Shown piece after piece: positions 35,012 through 45,070 of a stretch of DNA of 64,000 bases; positions within the stretch are counted from its first letter, which is position 1; the number at the start of each line of letters is the position of its first letter. The position numbers and the translations under genes were made by a program. The stretch lies in contig JAEMBT020000006.1 of NCBI GenBank assembly GCA_018873245.2, positions 12,928,387 through 12,992,386 on the forward strand, given 5' to 3'. The DNA is from Archegozetes longisetosus (Eukaryota > Arthropoda > Arachnida > Sarcoptiformes > Trhypochthoniidae). Below the pieces are notes generated by a model that was given only the letters and a program-made list of their open reading frames with translations, was not told the DNA's origin and did no database searches.

Positions 35012-35145
35012 TAGGTCAGATTCGATCAGATAAAAACAAATGTCGCATAAATTCAGTCAGATTTAGATCATTGCCTCGATCAGATCCGATCAGTTTTGAA
35101 TGCATTTAAGGTCAGATTTAAATAGTATTAAATGCAAGATCAGTT
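35012..35145. repeat. Cluster of GATCAG / TCAGAT words upstream of the HTH ORF
   Basis: Within about 130 bases the words GTCAGATT, GATCAGAT, GATCAGTT and GTCAGATTT occur about eight times, for example at 35014-35033, 35056-35098, 35109-35117 and 35136-35144. The last overlaps the start of the small ORF at 35132. They could be protein-binding sites or subterminal repeats of an element. Confidence 0.5.
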
Positions 35146-35380
35146 GAATAGTATAAAGTATACGGGCACAATAGTACCAGATGATATAACGAAAAACATG
35201 TTAATGAAAAAGGTTTTAGTGTTTGTTCAAGCAAAAGAAGAGCATCCTGAATTAACAAAATCACAGCTTTGTAAAATGATAGGAATATCAGATTCTAGTC
35301 TTAAGCGTATTATGAAAGATTTAAATATGAAGAGTTTCTATCGTCATGAAGTGCCTGTAAATAGAAAAAGACAGATATAA
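35132..35380 (+). CDS. Small helix-turn-helix-like ORF, possibly from a mobile element
   Basis: An 82-aa open frame starting at ATG. The segment LTKSQLCKMIGISDSSLKRI (residues about 41-60) has the spacing of a helix-turn-helix, followed by a basic MKDLNMKSFYRHEVPVNRKR tail. No catalytic domain follows and the frame ends 10 codons later. I do not recognise the exact family; the style resembles DNA-binding parts of transposon or virus-like element proteins. It sits between the GATCAG cluster and a motif array, which could be its binding sites; that is speculation. Confidence 0.5.
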   Translation: MQDQLNSIKYTGTIVPDDITKNMLMKKVLVFVQAKEEHPELTKSQLCKMIGISDSSLKRIMKDLNMKSFYRHEVPVNRKRQI

Positions 35381-35533
35381 CGCTCAATAAAAAAGATAAA
35401 AAGGGTCTAAGAAGTTATCTTTAATGGGTAAACGATAGTTAACATAAACCAAATGCGTGGATATGTATCTCCTAACGACGTCTCTGAAATGGAAATGACA
35501 TCAATTATAAATTATGATAATTTGAAGGTAACG

Positions 35534-36211
35534 TTTCCAAAAGGGCTTATATCCAAAATATGAGAAACGAAGAAAATATAAAAATACGTTTTAAAAGCTT
35601 GCTTCTCGTTCAATCCGTTTGAAGTCTTGTTTTTATTTGAAAGATAGGAAAACGTGATCAGAAAAATGTAATTAGAAAAATCAATTTTAATTAGAAAACT
35701 TTTAATTAATGAAAATATTTTCGGATATAAGACCTTTTGGAATTAAAGCAAACCTTTATACCAAAAGGTCTTAAACCCAAGTGAGAAGGGGAAAAGTTAA
35801 TAAAATAAGTGAGTTTATTTTTATAAACTTTAATTTTTCATTCATTAAACGATTAGCATATATTATTTGACAAAATTTGCTTTAATATCAGTGTTTAAAA
35901 TGAATTTTCATAAAAATTAAATTAAACAACAGGAGATGTTTTCCTGCCCTCGTGTGACAGAAGCATTGAATTTCGTCATTTTTCTGGTTTTTAATTGGTC
36001 AAATGGGATATAAGTCCTTTTGGAAATAAATTGCCGATGGATTTAAGCCTTTTTGGAAAAAACTTAATTTTTGATCTTATTTTTCTATAAGATTTAGGCA
36101 TTTCAGAGAATTGCAAACCTTTTTTTCAAATTCCTCGCATCTAAATGTATAAGAATGAATGTATAACTCAATTTTTAAAATTTTGGCGTTTAAGCCTTTT
36201 TGGAAATAAAG
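35534..36211. repeat. Six-copy motif array, consensus GGATATAAGNCCTTTTGGAA
   Basis: Six copies of a 20-25-bp motif lie in 680 bp, four forward (35723-35747, 36005-36030, 36039-36063, 36186-36211) and two reversed (35534-35554, 35757-35777). Forward copies extend to AAATAAA. Spacing is irregular and the sequence between is unrelated, so this is neither a tandem repeat nor a CRISPR array. The last copy ends only 3 bases before duplication copy 2. Such a layout suits a set of binding sites. Confidence 0.75.
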
Positions 36212-36213
36212 TC

Positions 36214-38254
36214 TTCATATATTTAGATTAGAACTCAATCTAACCTAATTAGAAGAGTGATTAACCAAAAACTTAAATTACGTAGAAATAAATTATGCGA
36301 ACCTTTTGGTTAATTAAATAGATTGAAGAGTTTGACAACACGAAACGTTAGCTTACTGGACATTTTCTCACTCTAATCAGTATGTAATCATGGTCTCCTT
36401 GCCCTGAAAGTGATGATAAAAGTTAAATGCAAAAGTCTGAGAAAATTCAAGCACAATTATAACATTAAATAGGAAATATTTTAATTACTTTAATTTCAAT
36501 CTCTTCATGCAGAACAATCAAAAAGTTATCAAATAATTCAAGAATGTTCCCGTATCGTGTCAGCTTATCCCATATGTCGCCAATTTTTGGTTCTTTTCTC
36601 ATTTAAATCTTTGATAATCTGCCAGATGCTGACTGAAACCACTTCAGACGATCATAAATTGTGCTTGAGTATTTTCCAATTAATTGGTCGAGTTTTTTTA
36701 ACTGATTCAACTCCATGTTCATACAAAACTAGAAAACGATTCCGATTATCAAATTGTATTGCCATTTGGTCTCACGCGAACTCAAATTCTAGGACTAAGC
36801 AGAGTACTACGCACTTGTCAATCAATGATATAAGTACAGTATAAGAAATCCTTTTTTCGGTTTGAAAATTCATTAAAAATTATAGAGTGTAAAAGCGCAA
36901 TACTAATTTATTTAAATTCAACTCTTCCTATTTCTTTTGACTGAGGTGTACTTGCGGTCATTCTATCATGTGACCCGTTTTACGGAATCTAATATAGACA
37001 TACGATTGAGAGCAGTCAATTATTTAGTTAATTTAATAGTAATTATTACTATTAAGAAATGGTGCGATAGAGAGCATATTTGTATAACATTTCGTAGAAC
37101 GGATCACATGATATAATGATCGCAAGTATCATTTCAGAGGCATATAAGTATTTTATATTTGAAAAAATTGAACAAAATTTAAAGTTTTATGCAGAGTAAT
37201 TTCGATAAATAAGAAAATGTAAATCCAGCAAATATTTTTACAGTTCTTGGTCGGCTTTCAGAGAGAAGTACTGAGGTTTTGAAGTTACTGCTTCATTCGA
37301 CGAAAAAAGTTTCTGAACTTATACTTCAATATTTTGAAGAATGTTTGTACCAAATAGTGTAATCAAAGAAGAATCTCTCTAAATTAATGACTCATGAGAT
37401 GAAAATGAAGAATTTGATGATGAAAATGATGATAAACTAGATACTGGTTATAACCAGGACAAAAAATTTATTTTTCTGTATGTATTCAAATATCCAAACC
37501 TCAGGTTAAATGCGCAACAAATTAAATTAATGTTTGAATAAATAAGTCTATTTGTCAGATGAAAATACGTCAAATAACAAATTATCGAATAAAAATGATT
37601 GAATCTTGATTTTATGTTTTACGAGTATTGGACATGGTTTGACATATTTTACTATTTATTATCCTTGACAATAATCATACATTTTTTATGCCAAAATAGA
37701 GTGAACTGTAAATTTAAGTCTATTTAATAATCTATCCAAATATTTGGCTTCAAATTATTGTGGTCCTATTTTGATCTTTGTTTAAATTAATCTAATGTGA
37801 GATCAGCAATCTATTTAATAAAATATAAATAACAATTAATGATTAACAAAATATTTATACTAGGGTAAAAGTTTGCTCAATTACAGAAAGTGAATAATGT
37901 TATCAAACGTGTTTCCAGCACTCTTTCGCAAGAATGTTGATGCAAAACTTGATGCAAAAATTAGAATAATTTTCGAAATTCATGGCATTGCGTAAGTGGT
38001 CCGTTGAATCAGATCTTGTTATATTCAATTATAACATAAATGCTGGTTAAGCTATTCAAAGGGTAAACTGATCACAAATCTGTGAATCATCGAAAATATT
38101 GAATGCAAAAGAAAGTTAGCTAAAAGTGCTTTTGGTTGTCAGAAAATTATTTTGGAGACAACAGTTTGAAAAATTGATGGTTATTTGAATTGTATAACTA
38201 TTAAGGCATACATTGGATTGTGAAAGTCTGATTTTTAGTAACTCGTTACATAGC
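36214..38254 (+). repeat. Direct duplication, copy 2 (partner 29707-32288)
   Basis: Same content as copy 1 without the mariner element; the empty site is at about 37829. Its first 12 bases (CATATATTTAGAT) still resemble the end of the MITE next to copy 1, suggesting the duplicated block began inside that MITE. Confidence 0.9.
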
Positions 38255-39079
38255 AATTGTGTGACTAATTTTAGCATTGCTTTAACTATAAGCTATAGTG
38301 TTTAAATGTGCTCCTATTGTCTCATCTCGTATTAAATTTATATGACTAACAGGTTAGAAACGAAGAAAATGCGCTAATAAGAATGATATCATGGCTGTCA
38401 TTTGAGTTGCTGTCATTAACTTAGTTAATCACAAGATTGAACAACAAAGACATGTTAAGCCTGTGATTTACTTCCTTCGATGCCTCAAAATATTTGGTAA
38501 ACGATCTCTTTAGAACATTTAGTCATAGTTGAGATTCCGTTTGAATCATAGATAATGCATAGAAAATGAATGGATTTAAATCAGAGTTTTCTATGCATAA
38601 CTATTTTATTTTCAACATAATCATTATTTTCGATTTTAACTCAACAAAATAAAAGATTTGAGAACTCTTTTAGTAGAGAAAAGGGTTTTTAGACCATGTT
38701 CATTAAATCGTTAAATAAAGAAAAAATAAGTAAATTACAAATTATATAGAGTACGATCCTAAATGGTTATTTTTGTTATCTAACAAAAATATTGTTATAC
38801 TTCATTAAACCTAATATAGAAATAACAGAATATAACTCAGTGCTCTAAACTTTTGTCTATTACTATACGAATTGTACGGCTGCCAGATCTTCGGGATTAG
38901 AACGGAGTCTTCCGTATTTGAGGGTGTCCTCCGGTCTGGGAATTCAATATTTGTCTATTTTTGTGTCTTTCAGTAAAATGTTTTGATAGAAAAAATTTCT
39001 TTAAACGATTATGTAGATAAACTTCAAAAGCAATAGGTTTCGAAACAGTACCTGCTTTTCAATTCTCATTCTTTCATAT
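38255..39079. other. Intergenic, probably decayed transposon sequence
   Basis: No gene. A GC-richer spot at 38880-38940 (CTGCCAGATCTTCGGG and CCTCCGGTCTGG) looks like old transposon terminal sequence, perhaps linked to the hAT transposase remnant that follows. Confidence 0.35.
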
Positions 39080-39420
39080 ACTTATCTCATAAGCCTTTGT
39101 TATTTGATGAAATTTCTGATTTTAATGAAGATAAATATGTCAAGATTGGAGAGTTCGATGAAAATGTAGCCAATGATGATCTATGGGCAAAATTATTAAA
39201 CGGTAAAATGTTCTCCAAATCTCCATAAAATAGTTGAATGCTTTATCGGTTCCTACTTCTAATGCATTTGTTGAAAGAATATTCAGTATAATGAAAAACT
39301 TGTGAACAGATGAAAGGAATTCTTTGAGTATATGTTTAGTAAAAGATGGAACATGTACGAAAACGAACGTTAATATGAAATGATATGAATTTGCTGAATG
39401 TTTGTAAAAAAGAAAATTTA
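39080..39420 (+). mobile_element. hAT transposase remnant (C-terminal dimerisation region)
   Basis: With minor lesions the segment reads LSVPTSNAFVERIFSIMKN, then TDERNSLS, then CLVK, and YEFAEC: the hAT C-terminal signature (IPxSNAxVERxFS...TxxRNxLS). The rest of the transposase and the ends are not evident. It lies inside what is otherwise the second copy of the duplicated segment, so it inserted there. Confidence 0.7.
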
Positions 39421-39436
39421 TTGAAAGCGGCTAAAA

Positions 39437-40000
39437 ATTAGTGAAACACCTGTGGATACACCTGGTTCTGGAACACTTGTTGCTGCAGTCTCTCATGCTT
39501 TCACCTGAACCTAAATACAATAAAATAGTCAATGGTATTATCTATCTTGATGGCTCAAGTTCCTTAGGCTCGTTTGTTAAAGATATGGTAAGTGAATTAC
39601 TTACTGTTCACTTGGTTTTTCAAAACTATTCGATATACATATTTTCTTCAAATGTTAGACTTTACATCAATAGATAAGAACACAGATATTTAAAATGTTA
39701 ATTTTTTTATCTATAATGTTGTTTTTCTAGAATTACATAAGTACATTTTTGAAAACAAATACTTCCATTATCGAAGTTGATATAAACTAAATTCTAATCA
39801 AATAATAAACGAAAGCTTTTAAGAAAAATAAATTCATAAACCGATAATATTTATCGGAAAATAATGATTTATTTTCGTTTAGTACTCAAGAGTCTAGGAC
39901 TAATTTTTTATTTCTTTCAAGTGATGATACACAGGATCTCCAAAGAATTTATGCCGATTTTAAAGAGAAGACAGCTAATTCTTCTAATGTTTCAACCTAA
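39437..40000 (+). pseudogene. Last two exons of an unknown gene, broken
   Basis: Exon about 39437-39587 reads SPEPKYNKIVNGIIYLDGSS and ends ATATG|GTAAGT. Exon 39922-40000 follows a TTTCTTTCAAG acceptor and reads DDTQDLQRIYADFKEKTANS to a stop. The two join in phase 2, but one extra base in GGCTCGTTTG (absent from the copy at 32465) shifts the frame, so this copy looks dead unless the 5' part compensates. A decayed version of the terminal exon also precedes galactosyltransferase B. Family not recognised. Confidence 0.5.
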
Positions 40001-40018
40001 AGTTTCTAGAAGTTCAAA

Positions 40019-41173
40019 ATGAAATATAAAAGTTCATTTATTGTACTAATGCTGATTTTCTCAGCGATATATTGCTTGCTATATAGAAATGTGAGTGTTA
40101 ATAATAACTTCAAAAATTTCACTAATATCGTTAAGAATAACTTTTACAACATCACATTATTTGAAGTTGAAAATATTAATGAAATTCGTCCAACCAATCT
40201 GATAAAAAGTAATTTCAATAATACTGCAAACGTAGTACAAGTTCACAGAATAGACGATCACTTAAAAAAGTTATCGAAGTTTAATAAGTTAAATGAAAAA
40301 TCAAAACTAATATATCCAAATCAAGTATTGGACATGACAAATATGATAATTGACAAAGAGTCGTGTAGTGAACAGTTCGGTAAAGATTTGTTACTATTAG
40401 TATTAGTTTACAATCGTGTCGATGGATTTGAAAGACGTCAAACAATTCGTGAGACGTGGGGTCACGACTTAAAAGCTGAACCAAAAAGTAAATTATACTT
40501 TGCTATTGGTCTGTCTACGATTCAAACTGTTCAGAAGAGATTAGAAGAAGAAGATAAGAAATATGGAGATATTATACAATTTGGTTACTATGAGAATTAT
40601 TATAACCTCACTATTAAATCATTAGGACTATTACGCTGGACATCAATGAGTTGCCCATTTGTTAAATATTTCCTTAAAGTCGATGACGACTCTGTCGTAT
40701 TGACTAATAATTTAATAAATTTTTGTAATTTAACAAATGATAATTCGATATACGGCAACTTAAGGCTAAATCCATCACCAATTCGAGGTAATAATGATAA
40801 ATGGGCGATCAGTGAAGAGGACTATCCAGGAAAGTCTTACCCTAGTTTTGTTGGAGGTTCATACTTAATACCCGGATCTAAAGCTTTAGCGCTATATGAA
40901 ACTGCAATAACAAAATCATTGCCAGCAGTTCCCTTTGAAGATGTGTTTGTAACTGGAATTGTTGCAGATAAACTTCAAATATCTCGAAAAATGCTCAGTT
41001 CCCTTATCTATATGGGAGAAGGGAACAATCACGATAAATTTGATTTTCGCAGTCACTACAAGAATGCCACTATCTTTTGGCAAGGATTCAGTGATCATAT
41101 GATTCGTAAAGTTTGGAAAGATTTTAGAAAACTCTATGATAGTTTGCAACACCACTCACTTAATAACAATTAG
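40019..41173 (+). CDS. Beta-1,3-galactosyltransferase (GT31), copy A
   Basis: Single exon, 384 aa, about the usual family length. It is a type II Golgi membrane protein: short cytosolic start, membrane anchor at about residues 6-22 (SFIVLMLIFSAIYCLLY), a stem with several N-glycosylation sites, then the catalytic domain. GT31 motifs are all present: RQTIRETWG (140-148), the metal-binding DDD in VDDDS (221-225), YPSFVGGSYLI (274-284) and EDVFVTGI (307-314). It would transfer galactose or a related sugar in beta-1,3 linkage from a UDP-sugar to a glycan; the acceptor cannot be told. The paralogue at 61886-63016 is very similar and also keeps every motif, with changes spread as expected under selection. 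The ATG at 40019 matches an internal Met of copy B. Confidence 0.9.
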   Translation: MKYKSSFIVLMLIFSAIYCLLYRNVSVNNNFKNFTNIVKNNFYNITLFEVENINEIRPTNLIKSNFNNTANVVQVHRIDDHLKKLSKFNKLNEKSKLIYPNQVLDMTNMIIDKESCSEQFGKDLLLLVLVYNRVDGFERRQTIRETWGHDLKAEPKSKLYFAIGLSTIQTVQKRLEEEDKKYGDIIQFGYYENYYNLTIKSLGLLRWTSMSCPFVKYFLKVDDDSVVLTNNLINFCNLTNDNSIYGNLRLNPSPIRGNNDKWAISEEDYPGKSYPSFVGGSYLIPGSKALALYETAITKSLPAVPFEDVFVTGIVADKLQISRKMLSSLIYMGEGNNHDKFDFRSHYKNATIFWQGFSDHMIRKVWKDFRKLYDSLQHHSLNNN

Positions 41174-42497
41174 AGTACCAAATATGATAACACATCTTAA
41201 AAGAGAAGCTCACATATCTTCAGAAGCCGATTTTGAAAATGTTATCATACTGTATGTCAAAACAGATTTAAAAGAGATATTAATGGATATTGAGCTCAGT
41301 AAGCTCAAGAATAGTCCATATCCAAATATCATAATTTAAATTGAGGAAATGTTAGTCTTTATGTAATAAGCAATGGTTTTGTAGAATATTTAACATTCAA
41401 TTTCAACATGTATATGAGCTATTTATAAAAGCTTTATGAAAACTTAACAGTTAAAGAATTCTGTTTAAAATCTTAATATTTTCATTCGAATTTATATTTG
41501 ATGAGCTGATTCAGTGCTCCTAGAATGAGATCATACCAAAATCTTTTGATAGTCATAAAACTCCAGATAAAATTCTAAGTGATGAAATAAAAGAAATGTT
41601 CCCCACTCTAAACTACTCTACTTTCGTTGTAGAATATTATATCTCTTACTTTCATTCAATTTCCATTCATAAACATTGAATATGTTTTGTCGATCTAAAT
41701 CTGGTGTGAGTCGATTTCATTTTTTAGAACTAGTGAGAGCTATAATCGATAGTACGATCTCGCAATTGATGCAAGTTATTGATTCATTATTTTCAACATT
41801 AGGTAAAGTAATAAATGATCTAACGCAATATTTATTCGTATTTTTACAAATCATTGGAATCGTAGAAATTTATCAATATTTTAACAGTATATCAATTAAA
41901 ATCTCGGTAATTGAATAGATTTCTACACAAAAATATATGATTCATGGCATATATTTTGATGAAATGTTTCGAATTCTAGTTACTGTCGTGTATCTATAAC
42001 AGTAAGTCCTCAAAAGTTTATTTTGAAAGAAGATTAGTGTTTACCAGATTACTGTTTTTTGATAAGTTAAAAATTTCCAAATAATAAAAACATTTTTGCA
42101 ATTGCATTGAAGTCTGTTGTGCATTCTGGAAACGTTAGCTCAAATCTATTAAAATATATATTTCATTTGAATGCAAACTTCTTTTATTAATTCTTGAATC
42201 AAACACACAAATTAGATGAAATTTTGACCTTCTCAACTTTATAAACGCTTAGCTTATTCTTAAGAAATTCTGAACAGTTTTCGTTACGATTGCTTAATTC
42301 TGATTTAGTCAGTAATAGTTCAAATTTGCTGAATTTTTTCTTATTTTCGTAATAAATCTCGGGTTCGGGAAACTGACATCTTGTTTACTTTTAAACTCTG
42401 CTTAGTTTTCAATTGTTCTGATTAATTCATAATTGCGTTAACCGGTCGTACAACTAATGGCATTAATATCGGACTTCGAATTTAAAGACAGAATATA

Positions 42498-43111
42498 CAG
42501 TCAATTCCATGACTATCTGCAGTGTTTCAGTTGCTTATAAAATGTGACTAGGTGATCCGATTTTGACTGAGTTAGTTTTAAATTAAAGCTTATATAATCC
42601 GGTTTAATTCCCTATGAGCTTGCTAATTATTATTAAAATTGTAAGAATAAGCCTCATTTATGTAAAATTTTGGTAATTTATATTAAAAAATTTCGGATAA
42701 TTTTCTATATAAAATATTTAATTAACAACGACGTTATTAATTGGTAACCCACTGTAAAAATTTGTTTGTTTTGACAAATGAGTGACAATTTTGACCAAAT
42801 TGTCATCAAAGTGTCACAAATTGTCACTCGCTTGTCAAAACAAACAAATTTTTACAATGGGTTACCAATTAATAACCTCGTTGTTAATTAAATATTTTAT
42901 ATAGAAAATTATCCGAAATATTTTAATATAAATTACCAAAATTTTACATAAACGAGCCTTATTCTTACAATTTTAACAATAATTAGCAAGCTCATAGGGA
43001 ATTAAATCGGATCATATAAGCTTTAATTTAAAACTAACTCGGTCAAAATCGGATTACCTTGTCACATTTTATAAGCAACTGAAACACTGCAGATTGTCAT
43101 GGAATCGACTG
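42498..43111. mobile_element. 614-bp foldback (almost complete palindrome) with TA duplication
   Basis: Two arms of about 300 bp fold back on each other around a 20-30-bp centre near 42800. The ends are CAGTCAATTCCATGACTATC and GACAATCTGCAG-type in reverse (...ATGGAATCGACTG), with TA at both flanks (42496-42497 and 43112-43113). Ends and target suit a Tc1/mariner-derived foldback MITE. Arm identity is high, roughly 93-95% by eye. Confidence 0.85.
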
Positions 43112-43113
43112 TA

Positions 43114-44511
43114 TGCTGACATTCAGTAATGATGAATGCAGTTTGAAGAATGTCGCAACAAATTTTGCAAATGAACTTCCGATTAATACCTCCTCAGTGA
43201 ATCTGTTTGCATTAAAACCTATGTTGATAGATTCAAAATTGTCATCAATAAGAATTAATTGGTTGAATCTTATTATTTTGTGAGTTAATTTGACGGTTGA
43301 GAAAAACTATAGCAACACTAATTCGTGGTCTGGTTAGCTTTCACTTCCTATTGTACAAATCAGAAAAAGTTTTGGACGAAAATCTCAGAGTTTTTCAATT
43401 TTTAGAGCAAACTTTTATTTAAAATCCTGTACTATTATTTCGGCCTATTTGCCTAGTGTCTTCGAAATTAATATGAAACATAAATATCTATTTATTAGCT
43501 TAAATTGATTTTATATTACATCTTTGCCGGATTTATGACCACATCTGTAGAAAGTCAATTGATAAAGCTAATAATATTGAAATAGTTTACTAAGAAAAGT
43601 GTTAGAGAAAAAACATTTACGTAAAATTGACTGACATAGAAGTGCGAAGTTTAACAATTAAAGAGAACAAACTGTTTTTATAACAATTTTGATGTCTCTT
43701 TAATTGTCTTACAGCGCAAGACCTAACTTTGAAACATAACTGTAATCTGTGAAAACTTTATTTCTATCGAAATATTTTATGCGAGCATAGGCAGAAAAAC
43801 ATCTTTGCCTTTTGATAAATGTAATTATAATTAGTTTTTCTGTTGCTATCAAATTGATTGAAAATAACTTAAAACAAACGAATGAGAATTCGTAGCAATT
43901 TCTTCAAATCTAATTACTCATTCTACAATTATTATAATAATTCCTATTAATATTTTGATTCTCCTTAAAGATAACATTGTTTAGAGAAAAAGTATTTTTT
44001 TAATTTATAATAATAGCTGGCGTATGCACGAACAAACTCGAAACTCGATGCTTCGATCGAGTTTCGAGTTTAAATTTTGGGTATTCGAGTTTTATTAATT
44101 CATATGTGTACTTATTATAAAATATTTAATTTTTAAAAATATCACCCAAAATTTAAGCACTTGAACAAGTGCATTAAAATACACACATCTCTATTGCCAA
44201 AGGCAATACTTTAAATAATTATACAGCACATATTTTTATAGTATTGATATTTATTCTAAATTTAATTTTTACTTCTAGTACAAAAACATTTTAAAATTTT
44301 TAGCAGCCAAAATCAAACAATAATTGTGGTCAACTGAACTTGAAAACACATTAGTAAAGTCAACGATATAGAAACGAAATGTAAACATCGTGGCAAAATA
44401 ATTATTCGTACATCTGTCAAACTTGTAGTAGACACTTAAATAATGCTTATCAAATCACTGATTCCTCGGCATCAAAACATCATAAAATTGAAGAAATTAT
44501 AGTTAATACTA
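43114..44511. other. Intergenic; a small palindrome only
   Basis: No gene seen. At 44037-44074 CTCGAAACTCGATG and its reverse form a palindrome (AAACTCGAAACTCG ... CGAGTTTCGAGTTT). A related ACTCGAAACTCGAAA word recurs at about 45167-45182, so the two may border a larger old element that contains the foldback below. Confidence 0.4.
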
Positions 44512-45070
44512 ACTCGGAATTGGCATTTGCTGTAAATTTTTTTAACAAAATATACCTTAAATGATAGGTAATTACAAAGGATTTTAAGTTTTCGGTCTTA
44601 TTTGGGCTGAAATGCATTTTTTGAAATTTTATAACTAATTCAAGTTTAAGTTTGCCTCTCATCTCCCTCCCAAGTTGTGAGTTTGCTATAGTTAGAACTG
44701 AGTTCGATTCATAAAAGTTTTTACGCATTTATCAAAATCTTTCAAGATCCATTAATGTTCAAATAGTTATAAACCACTTTTTAGAATAATTTATTATAAA
44801 ACACTAAACCCAATTAATGTTATTAATGAATTTTATAAAATTGCTCATCAAAAATATAGTAACGAATTAACTCAAATATGAGAATACTCAAACACTACAA
44901 TGTTTATTGCTCTACTTGAGAGGGAAACCCAAACCTCAACTTAAACTAATTATAAAATTTCAAAAAATGCATTTCAACCCAAATGAGACCGAAAACTTAA
45001 AATCTTTACCTATCATTTAAGGCATATTTTGTTTTTTAAAAAAAATTTACAGCAAATGTTAATTCCGAGT
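44512..45070. mobile_element. Foldback element with about 155-bp arms
   Basis: Left arm 44512-44668 and right arm about 44917-45070 are inverted copies (ACTCGGAATT...TTTGCTGTAAATTT outermost), with a 250-bp AT-rich middle. No coding potential and no clear target-site duplication. Confidence 0.7.

Noticed and set aside
35534..36211. CRISPR array
   Set aside because: Repeats are in both orientations with irregular spacing in a eukaryotic context; no cas genes.
41676..41918. 80-codon open frame downstream of galactosyltransferase A
   Set aside because: The arm B counterpart has a TGA where A has CGA and is cut by a Tc1-like element, and the upstream start is not ATG in context; likely chance or long dead.
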